From Xanthobacteraceae bacterium (GTDB lineage: Bacteria; Pseudomonadota; Alphaproteobacteria; Rhizobiales; Xanthobacteraceae): a stretch of 32,957 bases of DNA. Position 1 is the first letter of the stretch. Every line of letters begins with the position of its first letter. The position numbers and the translations under genes are program-made. Location: contig JASHPW010000021.1 of NCBI GenBank assembly GCA_030037895.1, forward strand, positions 1 to 32,957, written 5' to 3'. The notes under the pieces are model-generated. The model was given only the letters and a program-made list of their open reading frames with translations, was not told where the DNA came from and searched no databases. This document shows, piece by piece, positions 20,882-27,749 of this stretch.

Positions 20882-22407
20882 GCCGCCACCTTTTTGCTTG
20901 CAACGCTTTGGCTGTCTTCATCACGGCCGATTTCATCGAGGTTCACGCCGGTGGTCTCGATCCGATACATCCAGGTGATCACCGCGCCGACGATCGAGGT
21001 GGCGATCAGCCCGTACAGAAGCGCGCGCGTTCCGATGCTGGCGAGTAGGACCGGAAACAAAAACGCGGTGGCGACGGCGCCGATTTTGGCAAAGGCGGCG
21101 GCGAAGCCGGCGCCCATGCCGCGCACCTCGGTGGGGAATACCTCGCCGGCGATCAGATAGGTCTGTGCATTCGGACCGAGATTGGTCATGAAGTCGAACA
21201 GCATGAAACCGGCGAAAATGAACGCGACCTTCGCCTCGCCGGCAAAATCGATGGAGAACGACGCCAGCAGCAGGCCGGCGGCGCAGCCGATGAAGCCGAT
21301 GATCTGCAGCTTGATGCGGCCGTATTTGTCGGCCAGCGCGATCGCGAAGAGGATTCCGATAATCAGTAATACATCGATCATCGCCGCACCCTTCGCGGCG
21401 AGGATGCTGTTGGCGATCATATCGCTCAAGCTGCGGATATGATCGGGACCTCCGCCAATCGCCGCGGCGAGAATGACCGGCGTGAAGATGCCGATGCCAT
21501 AGGTACCAAGATCCTGAATGAACCACGGCACCGAAGCAAAGATGGTGGCACGGCGATTGCGCTTGTTGAACAGCGCCCAAAACGAAGGTTTGCTACGCAG
21601 CTTGTGTTCGCCTGACGTTTCCGGCCGCACCAGCATGATATTGGTCGGATATCGCGGCTCACGGTGCAGCAAGCGGGTGACCGATACCTCAGCTGCCTCG
21701 TGCTCGCCGCGCACGGCGAGCCAGTTGGGGCTTTCGACGATAAAGAAGCGGCCGAGGGTCACGATAAGGGCCGGAATAAGTGCCGTGGCGTACATCCAGC
21801 GCCAAGCCGACAGATCGGGGTCGAGCACCAGAACAAGGCAGCCCATACCGGTGCCGCCCAATGCGCCGAGCGCCTGAAAGCCGAAGGCGCCGAGCACCAG
21901 CCTGCCGCGGGCGGTGCTCGGGACGCTCTCCGAGATAATCATGTGCGCAGTCGGATAGTCGCAGCCGAGCGCCAGTCCGAGTCCAAACAAGCAGATCGCG
22001 AGCGAGAGGAAGTTCGAACAAAGCAGCAGGAGCGCCAAAAAGGCGCAGAAGATAATCATCTCGGCAATGAACATCCGTTTGCGCCCGAAATAATCGGACA
22101 AGCCGCCCAGGAGCACCGAGCCAAACAAAATGCCGGCGAGGCTCGCGGCGCTGATGATGCCGTTCACGCCCGGGGGAATGTGGAATTGGCGCGTAATCAG
22201 CGGCAACGCCACGCCGGTCATGAAGACGACGTAGCCTTCGAAGAATTTTCCGGTGGCCGCCAGCGACCAGATGCGCCACTGCATGCCGGTCATCGGCGAA
22301 GTCTTCAACCGGGTGCCGTCGGACCAGACCGGCAGTTCGTCGATGTATTCCTGGACGGTCTTGGCCGCCGCAGGTTTCGGCCGGCCGGACTGCGTCGTGT
22401 CGTTCAT
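20878..22407 (-). CDS. MFS transporter, phosphate/sugar-symporter-like
   Basis: A 509-residue 12-TM major facilitator. The loop 2-3 motif GGLSDYFGRKRMF and the second-half ADKYGRIKLQ are intact. The segment TNLGPNAQTYLIAGEVFPTEVRG resembles the NFGPN...GEVFPT motif of the Pho84-type phosphate:H+ symporters within the sugar porter-like MFS (abridged). A hydrophilic N-terminus of about 45 residues precedes TM1. ATG 22407 is chosen for its GGGGGA site; ATG 22434 is also in frame. It is coupled by ATGA to the pstS-like gene and preceded by a Pho-box-like promoter. Substrate is inferred, not shown. Confidence 0.82.
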   Translation of the reverse strand: MNDTTQSGRPKPAAAKTVQEYIDELPVWSDGTRLKTSPMTGMQWRIWSLAATGKFFEGYVVFMTGVALPLITRQFHIPPGVNGIISAASLAGILFGSVLLGGLSDYFGRKRMFIAEMIIFCAFLALLLLCSNFLSLAICLFGLGLALGCDYPTAHMIISESVPSTARGRLVLGAFGFQALGALGGTGMGCLVLVLDPDLSAWRWMYATALIPALIVTLGRFFIVESPNWLAVRGEHEAAEVSVTRLLHREPRYPTNIMLVRPETSGEHKLRSKPSFWALFNKRNRRATIFASVPWFIQDLGTYGIGIFTPVILAAAIGGGPDHIRSLSDMIANSILAAKGAAMIDVLLIIGILFAIALADKYGRIKLQIIGFIGCAAGLLLASFSIDFAGEAKVAFIFAGFMLFDFMTNLGPNAQTYLIAGEVFPTEVRGMGAGFAAAFAKIGAVATAFLFPVLLASIGTRALLYGLIATSIVGAVITWMYRIETTGVNLDEIGRDEDSQSVASKKVAA

Positions 22408-22500
22408 GCTCGGATATCCCCCAAACTGTTTCATGAATCGTCCCGCACGCCGCCGTCGTCACTATCGCGACGTCCGCTCGCAGTGTTGCGCGCGGACGGA

Positions 22501-22535
22501 ATGCTACAGGACGGCTCATTTCACTTTTGTGACAG
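22501..22535 (-). promoter_or_regulatory. Candidate Pho box and -10 for the MFS-pstS operon
   Basis: On the minus strand CTGTCAC-AAAA-GTGAAAT (22535-22518) matches CTGTCAT-N4-CTGTCAT at 10 of 14 positions. It is followed after 11 bp by TAGCAT (22506-22501) as a -10. The predicted start near 22494 leaves a leader of about 87 nt. The layout, with the box replacing a -35 and a -10 about 10-11 bp later, is that of PhoB-activated promoters. Confidence 0.5.
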
Positions 22536-22594
22536 CGGAGCTTTGACGCGCGGAAGGAATTGCAAGTGACCGAATGACTCGCCGAGGCAAATTG

Positions 22595-22667
22595 AAAAAA
22601 TTTTTTACGTGGCTTTGCGAGGGGCGATCTGAGCGATCACATTCGAGCGCCCCGCAGCTCGCCACGT
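22595..22667. repeat. AT palindrome and long interrupted inverted repeat
   Basis: AAAAAATTTTTT (22595-22606) abuts a 20-bp imperfect inverted repeat (22607-22626 with 22648-22667; 14 of 20 positions pair, with perfect ACGTGGC and GGGGCG ends) around a 21-nt loop. It lies in the 400-bp gap between divergent operons. On the minus strand it would be a stem followed by A6 then T6. It could be a terminator of a short transcript, a protein site or a UP-like element. Confidence 0.5.
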
Positions 22668-22833
22668 GAATCAATCAAGCGGACTGGCACGCGCGGATTA
22701 TCCCCAGCCGACTGACGCTGTTGGCGACTAAAGACCCTCCTCTGTCACCCGGCACCAGCCCCTAGGCCGCTGCACAGATCTGTGACAGGATTACTACACT
22801 CAAATGTTAGTTCGGCGACAACACGTGGAGCCC

Positions 22834-23694
22834 ATGAGCTTGCAATGGCAGGCCCGGTCAACTTCCCTGGCCTGGTCGAATCCTCTGGCCTGGTGGTGGG
22901 GGCTGTTGACCCTCGTCAGCGGGACGAATATCGCGGTCTGGTGCTTTCTGTACCACCGGCTCTCCGAACGGCAGACTAGCGGGCTCGACAGCACGTCCGG
23001 CATCGAGCTCATGCTCTTGCTCTGCGCGGCCTATGTTTTTGGCTGCGCGTTCAGGTCGTTCCTTCCGCGCGCGGATGTTCAGCGGATCTGCTTGTTCGAC
23101 ACGCGGCTGTCGAGTGTTGTCGTCGGACGTTTGGTGGCAACCGTGGCCGAGATCTGCTTTGCGACGCAGTGGGTCGTTGTCTTGCGCCAACTTGGAACGA
23201 TGACGGGAGCGGATACTACATTGAACGCCGCGTGGGTTATCGTGCCGCTCATTCTCATCGCCGAATGTTTCTCATGGTATGCGGTGTTGACCACCGACTA
23301 TTTGGGCAGCGCCATCGAAAATTCGCTATGGGCCGTTGCCTTCTTCGCAGTCGGAATCGGTCTATTCCGGTTGCTACCGGAATTTGACGGCCCGGTACGC
23401 GTGGTCCTCGCCATCGCGATCATTGGGATTGCACTCTATCTTACTTTTCTCATGACTGTGGATGTCCCGATGTACCTGCGTCGATGGCGGGCCAAGCTCG
23501 CCAATGGCGGCAAGCTTCTAAGACCTCTCGAGGGCTTTCGTGACGTGAGCACGCGTTGGGTCGTAACGCACGACCTTGCTGAGTGGAAGGATGAGATTGC
23601 CTGGATGTTGCTTTATTTCAGCGCAGCGGTCTGGGCGAGCCTCGCGCTCTGCATTTTCTACTCGTTCGACAATCATCTCCCGCTGTCGCACTGA
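22834..23694 (+). CDS. Uncharacterised 7-TM membrane protein
   Basis: A 286-residue protein with seven hydrophobic helices and short loops; I recognise no family. Helices are near residues 14-38, 56-76, 96-116, 128-150, 157-177, 187-210 and 252-274. Arg/Lys-rich loops (LRRWRAKLANGGK) place one side in the cytosol. Two starts are possible: ATG 22834 (GGAG unusually close) and ATG 22804. The gene begins about 45 bp after the palindrome CACAGATCTGTG (22773-22784), which may be an operator. It lies between phosphate uptake and lipid genes, so a membrane or lipid role is plausible but unproven. Confidence 0.65.
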   Translation: MSLQWQARSTSLAWSNPLAWWWGLLTLVSGTNIAVWCFLYHRLSERQTSGLDSTSGIELMLLLCAAYVFGCAFRSFLPRADVQRICLFDTRLSSVVVGRLVATVAEICFATQWVVVLRQLGTMTGADTTLNAAWVIVPLILIAECFSWYAVLTTDYLGSAIENSLWAVAFFAVGIGLFRLLPEFDGPVRVVLAIAIIGIALYLTFLMTVDVPMYLRRWRAKLANGGKLLRPLEGFRDVSTRWVVTHDLAEWKDEIAWMLLYFSAAVWASLALCIFYSFDNHLPLSH

Positions 23695-24059
23695 AGCGAC
23701 ACCCCCAAGTTATCTCGTCGAACGCGTCAGCAGCAATTTGCAGACAGCATCCGAAAATAGTGCTCCGTCTCGTTTAGCAATAATCTCGCGAACCGTCTTG
23801 GCTCGCTGTCAGTTTGTTACTCCATCGCAAAAGAATCGACGGCCGCGCTGATATCCCCATTGCGGCGATCTCCGCCGGTTGTCGCACAAGGTCTCATCCG
23901 ACGACCACTTGCCGGCGTCGGGAGGGGCTTGATACCAGAAGTCTTTACCTCCGATCTAAAAGCTCACGGGGGAACCGTTGTCGGCGTAACAATAGTGTCG
24001 CAGATCGATGTGACAGTGCCCCGGCGAATCACCACGGACTCCCGCTGGAGCGGCTCACT
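23695..24059. other. Intergenic gap before the YbhN-type gene
   Basis: Some 365 bp without a credible gene. Plus-strand frames here (for example 23860-24294) have arginine- and serine-rich shadow composition and are dropped. One isolated CTGTCAG half-site lies near 23806-23812 without a good second half. The end carries the GGAG site that serves TTG 24060. Confidence 0.5.
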
Positions 24060-25163
24060 TTGGACGGCGCCTCGAACGTGCTGTGTGCCGCCGCGTCCAC
24101 AGCCCGCAAACGAATTGGTTGGAGGTCCGTTACCGGCGCCGTCAGCCTGTCGATCATCGCGGTCTCGGCGATCGCGCTGGATGCGTTGCTGCACAATATC
24201 GACGTCCGCGCCGTTATTGCCGCGGTACAAGCGCAGCCGCCCTCTGCGCTGCTGCTGGCGAGCGGGTTCGCCGCCGCAGGTTATCTTATGTTGACGGGCT
24301 ATGACGTATTTGCGTTACGCGCGATTGGCAGAAAGAACATACCTTATCGGGTGGCCGCTTTCGCCAGCTTTACAAGCTACACGATCGGACACAGTTTAGG
24401 TGCCACGATCCTCACCGCGGGCATTGTTCGCTATCGCGTTTATACACCGTGGGGCTTGAGGCTCCGTGAGATTGCGGCGATTGCCTTCATTACCAGTCTT
24501 ACTTACTGGCTCGGTACCGCTTTGGTGCTCGGGTTGGGCATGGTGTCCGTGCCGGAAGCGATCAGCGCCCTTGATCGGCTGCCGGCTCCTGGCAACCGTT
24601 TGCTTGGATTGGCAATACTCGTCGCACTTGCCGGCTATTTTGTCTGGCTTCTTTCCGCCCCACGCCGCATCGGCAAGGCCCATTGGAAAATTGTCATTCC
24701 CGGTCCCCGCTTGATGCTCCTGCAAATGTCGATCGCTGGCCTCGATCTCGTGTTCGTCGGGTCGGCGATGTATGTATTGCTCCCGCCGCAACCGACGCTC
24801 GGTTTCCTGCATTTGCTGACGGTTTTTGTCGCCTCGATGCTCATTGGCGTCGCCAGCCATGCACCGAGCAGTCTCGGCGTCCTGGAAGCTGCAATGTTCC
24901 TCGGCCTGCCGCAATTCAAAAAAGAGGAATTACTGGCTTGCCTTCTGACGTTTCGTCTCATTTATTTTATCATGCCGGCCGGCGCAGCAATGCTCCTTTT
25001 GGGGGGGCGCGAGCTGCAAAAAATTCTCAGTGGAATCAGCGTAAAACAGCGAGTGTGGCCGTCGCCTCACGGCCGAAAGGAAAATATGAGACGGCCGAGA
25101 GCCGAAAAAGTGCGGGGCGCGGCGTCAACTCGTGTGGACGTCCTGCCGCCGGAGAAAACGTGA
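24060..25163 (+). CDS. YbhN/UPF0104-type membrane protein (lysyl-PG synthase TM-domain family)
   Basis: About 367 residues with roughly eight TM helices in the pattern of the UPF0104/YbhN family, the flippase-like half of MprF. Typical features are the YDVFALRAIGRKNIPYR loop, SYTIGHSLGATILTAGIVRYR and HAPSSLGVLEAAMF. No aminoacyl-transferase domain is attached, so lipid translocation rather than lysylation is likely. The start is TTG 24060, with GGAG 9 nt upstream; no suitable ATG exists, and the open frame further upstream looks non-coding. Its stop overlaps the dgkA start in GTGA, indicating coupled translation. Confidence 0.8.
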   Translation: MDGASNVLCAAASTARKRIGWRSVTGAVSLSIIAVSAIALDALLHNIDVRAVIAAVQAQPPSALLLASGFAAAGYLMLTGYDVFALRAIGRKNIPYRVAAFASFTSYTIGHSLGATILTAGIVRYRVYTPWGLRLREIAAIAFITSLTYWLGTALVLGLGMVSVPEAISALDRLPAPGNRLLGLAILVALAGYFVWLLSAPRRIGKAHWKIVIPGPRLMLLQMSIAGLDLVFVGSAMYVLLPPQPTLGFLHLLTVFVASMLIGVASHAPSSLGVLEAAMFLGLPQFKKEELLACLLTFRLIYFIMPAGAAMLLLGGRELQKILSGISVKQRVWPSPHGRKENMRRPRAEKVRGAASTRVDVLPPEKT

Positions 25164-25513
25164 AAAGGCTCTATAACGCGACTGTCAATTCGCTGCGCGG
25201 CCTCCACTACGGCTTCCGGTACGAGGCAGCGCTGCGCGAAGAGGCGATCGTGCTCGCCGCAGCAGTTCCGTTCGGTGTCCTGATTGCGCCGACATGGGGC
25301 TGGTACGTGGCCATGATCGGCGCACCGTTGGCAGTCCTGAGCGTCGAATTTCTGAACACGTCTATCGAGAAGCTCGCCGACCATACGACTGAGGGACGAC
25401 ATACCGAGATCGGAACAGTCAAGGATTATGGCTCCGCCGCGGTGTTCTGCATGCTTTGTGTTACCGGCCTGATATGGATAGCGGCCGCGATCGTGCGCCT
25501 TGCTGCGCTTTGA
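25160..25513 (+). CDS. dgkA: Diacylglycerol kinase
   Basis: A 117-residue DgkA with three TM helices. The catalytic/Mg segment VEFLNTSIEKLADHT carries both conserved Glu residues (E63, E70), followed by the family's KDYGSAAVF. It converts diacylglycerol plus ATP to phosphatidic acid at the inner membrane, returning DAG to phospholipid synthesis. The GTG start at 25160 has GGAG 5 nt before it and overlaps the previous gene's stop by 4 bp. The longer open frame upstream is antisense-like coding noise. It precedes plcP, whose product would generate DAG. Confidence 0.92.
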   Translation: MKRLYNATVNSLRGLHYGFRYEAALREEAIVLAAAVPFGVLIAPTWGWYVAMIGAPLAVLSVEFLNTSIEKLADHTTEGRHTEIGTVKDYGSAAVFCMLCVTGLIWIAAAIVRLAAL

Positions 25514-25620
25514 CGTCAAGGATCTGGCTTCGACAACGCCGGGATACGGGACGCTCGGCGCCGTGGCAATTCGGTTGCCTCGGCCGCATACATTAACCAA
25601 ACAATCCGCGTTAACCTGCC

Positions 25621-25638
25621 GTGTCATCGTGCTGCAAT
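25621..25638 (+). promoter_or_regulatory. Candidate Pho box upstream of plcP
   Basis: GTGTCAT-CGTG-CTGCAAT matches CTGTCAT-N4-CTGTCAT at 11 of 14 positions, 45 bp before the plcP GTG. A possible -10 is TATTAC (25646-25651), 7 bp after the box; TATAAC at 25660-25665 is a better hexamer but too far for a classical PhoB layout. Confidence 0.5.
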
Positions 25639-25682
25639 GGAACGCTATTACCCAGCCCGTATAACTAACGCAGGCGTGATTC

Positions 25683-26504
25683 GTGGAACTTGCGCACGGT
25701 ACGATCGGGTTCCGCGCCCTTTTCATTTCCGATGTTCACCTCGGCGCACGCGGCTGCCAGGCGGATTGTCTACTTGACTTCCTGCGCTATCACGATGCTG
25801 AGACTATTTATCTGGTTGGCGACATCGTCGATGGCTGGCAACTGCGCGCCAGCTGGTACTGGCCGCAAACTCACAACGACGTCGTGCAAAAGCTGCTCCG
25901 CAAGGCGCGCAAAGGCAGTCGCCTCATCTATCTTCCCGGCAACCATGACGAGTTTCTGCGCGACTATTATGGCACACACTTCGGCGGCATCGAGGTGATG
26001 GAGACGGCGATTCATCTGTCCGCTGACGGTCGCCGCTATCTGGTCGTGCACGGCGATGCCTTCGATCTTGTGGTCAAGCACGCGCGGTGGCTCGCGCTGC
26101 TCGGCGACACGGCCTACGAGTTCGCAATTCTTGTCAACCGCTACTTCAATGCGGTGCGCCGGCGCCTGGGTTTTTCCTATTGGTCGCTGTCGCAATGGGC
26201 CAAACACAAGGTCAAGAATGCCGTCAATTACATCGGCGCCTTCGAGCAGACACTTGCTACCGAAGCGCAGCGCCGACAGGTTGACGGCGTGATCTGTGGC
26301 CATATCCATCATGCCGTGATCCACGATCGCTTCGGCGTCCGTTACATCAATTGCGGCGACTGGGTCGAGAGTTGCACCGCGGTCGTCGAGCACGCGGATG
26401 GGCGGTTGGAGATCATCACCTGGAGCGGTACGGAAGCTCTCGGCAAGCTGCCAGATCCGGATCCACCGCCGGGACTCGAAGCAAAAGCCGGCATGGCGGC
26501 TTGA
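25683..26504 (+). CDS. plcP: PlcP-like phospholipase C (calcineurin-fold metallophosphoesterase)
   Basis: A 273-residue metallophosphoesterase with complete motifs: DVHLG (D17, H19), GDIVDG (46-51), GNHDE (86-90), VHGD (122-125) and a late GHIHH. Sequence style (LLDFLRYHDAETIYLVGDI; YLPGNHDEFLRDYYG) matches rhizobial PlcP, which under phosphate limitation cleaves PC, PE and PG to diacylglycerol. The related LpxH is shorter and differs in the middle. The start is GTG 25683; no ATG fits. A Pho-box-like site lies 45 bp upstream. An Agt-type glycosyltransferase that would use its DAG is 5 kb away. Confidence 0.85.
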   Translation: MELAHGTIGFRALFISDVHLGARGCQADCLLDFLRYHDAETIYLVGDIVDGWQLRASWYWPQTHNDVVQKLLRKARKGSRLIYLPGNHDEFLRDYYGTHFGGIEVMETAIHLSADGRRYLVVHGDAFDLVVKHARWLALLGDTAYEFAILVNRYFNAVRRRLGFSYWSLSQWAKHKVKNAVNYIGAFEQTLATEAQRRQVDGVICGHIHHAVIHDRFGVRYINCGDWVESCTAVVEHADGRLEIITWSGTEALGKLPDPDPPPGLEAKAGMAA

Positions 26505-26515
26505 ACCGTGTCTAA

Positions 26516-26557
26516 CGGCACGAAGCGCCATTGCACAGTATCAACCGTGCCGGATTT
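26516..26557 (+). terminator. Possible terminator hairpin after plcP
   Basis: CGGCACG (26516-26522) and CGTGCCG (26547-26553) form a 7-bp stem with a 24-nt loop, followed by GATTTT. It lies 11 bp after the plcP stop and overlaps the convergent SemiSWEET 3' end. The loop is long and the T tract short, so this is tentative. Confidence 0.3.
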
Positions 26558-26813
26558 TCAGTGCCAGAATGGCTGCCGTTATCGCCAGCGTTGCGGCGCT
26601 TGAGCCGATCAGGGGGGTATCTGCGACCGCCAGGCCATAGACGAGCCAAAGCCCGACGCCGGCGACGCAAAGCAGAGTGCCCGGTAACGATATGGCCCTC
26701 GTCTCCCGATCGCGCACGATTTTCAGCGCCTGTGGCACCCAGCACAGTGTCGTGAGAATGGCCGCGACTATGCCGATGGCATCGACCAGCGCCGGACGCA
26801 GCGGTTCGAGCAT
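26541..26813 (-). CDS. SemiSWEET family transporter
   Basis: A 90-residue three-helix protein. The first helix ends in the PQ-loop motif CWVPQALKIVRDRE (P27, Q28), then SLPGTLLCVAGVGLWLVYG and a third helix. This length and layout fit bacterial SemiSWEETs, which dimerise to transport sugars or other small solutes. It converges on plcP, and its start is 190 bp from the divergent phoU. No substrate can be read from sequence. Confidence 0.85.
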   Translation of the reverse strand: MLEPLRPALVDAIGIVAAILTTLCWVPQALKIVRDRETRAISLPGTLLCVAGVGLWLVYGLAVADTPLIGSSAATLAITAAILALKIRHG

Positions 26814-26930
26814 ATCGTCTCACGTTACCGAATCGAAAACGATGCGATCAGAGCTTGTCCGACTGTTTCGTGTGGCGTTGATGACGCCAATAGCGCGATC
26901 GAGGTGTGCATTGCGCGGATAGTCGCGCAA

Positions 26931-26964
26931 TTGTCATCAGGCGGTCATCGATAAAGCCTAGAAT
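26931..26964 (+). promoter_or_regulatory. Pho box and -10 upstream of phoU
   Basis: TTGTCAT-CAGG-CGGTCAT (26931-26948) matches CTGTCAT-N4-CTGTCAT at 12 of 14 positions and is followed after 10 bp by TAGAAT (26959-26964), a good -10. This is the spacing of PhoB-activated promoters. Transcription would begin near 26971, 32 nt before the phoU ATG. It is the strongest Pho box seen in the window. Confidence 0.7.
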
Positions 26965-27002
26965 CATCAATGTCTTGCGATAGACGCTGGAAAGCGGCCA
27001 CC

Positions 27003-27737
27003 ATGATCTATTCCGATCACACAGCGAAGGTGTTCGACGCCGATTTGATCAAGCTTACGCAGAAAGTGGCGGAGATGGGGGGACGTGCCCAGAAGCAGAT
27101 CATCGATGCCATGGACGCGCTCGACCGCCGCAATATGGTTCTCGCCCAACAAGTTATTGCCGCGGATGGAGCGGTCGACGAGCTGCAACGGCAGATCGAG
27201 CAAAAAGCCGTGGAGACGATCGCGTTGCGCCAGCCGATGGCAGGCGATTTGCGTTTGCTCGTTGCGATTCTGCGGATCGCGAACGACCTCGAGCGAATCG
27301 GGGATTTGGCCAAGAACATCGCCAAGCGGGCCATCGCCATGGCCGACGAGCAGCCGTCGCGGACTCTGGCGCGCGGCTTGCGCCACATGACGACTCTCGC
27401 CGTCGCGCAGCTGACTGTCGTGCTCGACAGCTTTGTCACCGGCAGCGCGCTGAAAGCGCTGAAGGTTTGGGAGGACGACAAGGATATCGACACGCTTTAT
27501 GTATCGCTGTTTCGCGAGCTGCTCACCTACACGATGGAAGATCCAGAATCGATTCCGATATGCATACATCTGCTGTTTTGCGCCAAGAACATCGAGCGCG
27601 TCGGCGATCATACGACCAATATCGCGGAAGCCGTCCACTACACGGTCGAAGGTCATGCAATCGCCGGCGAGCGACCGAAGAGGGATGCGTTCGGCTATGC
27701 GGGGGAGACGCGCGTCAGTCGCGGCGTCACTGCATAA
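27003..27737 (+). CDS. phoU: PhoU, phosphate-signalling regulator
   Basis: A 244-residue all-helical PhoU with both metal-binding repeats: RIANDLERIGDLAKNI (about 91-106) and AKNIERVGDHTTNIAE near residue 200. PhoU links the Pst transporter to the PhoR-PhoB two-component system and represses the Pho response in high phosphate. ATG 27003 has GGAAAG 9 nt upstream; the frame is open 11 codons further but overlaps the predicted transcript start. Unusually, it stands without pstSCAB or phoBR and has its own Pho box. It converges on psd with a 12-bp gap. Confidence 0.95.
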   Translation: MIYSDHTAKVFDADLIKLTQKVAEMGGRAQKQIIDAMDALDRRNMVLAQQVIAADGAVDELQRQIEQKAVETIALRQPMAGDLRLLVAILRIANDLERIGDLAKNIAKRAIAMADEQPSRTLARGLRHMTTLAVAQLTVVLDSFVTGSALKALKVWEDDKDIDTLYVSLFRELLTYTMEDPESIPICIHLLFCAKNIERVGDHTTNIAEAVHYTVEGHAIAGERPKRDAFGYAGETRVSRGVTA

Positions 27738-27749
27738 ACGCGTGTGCCG

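Noticed and set aside
22698-22706. TTATCCCCA as a DnaA box
   Set aside because: A single near-match far from the replication genes has no weight.
23860-24294. 144-codon plus-strand frame before the YbhN-type gene
   Set aside because: Overlaps the start of the real gene in another frame and has Arg/Ser-rich shadow composition.
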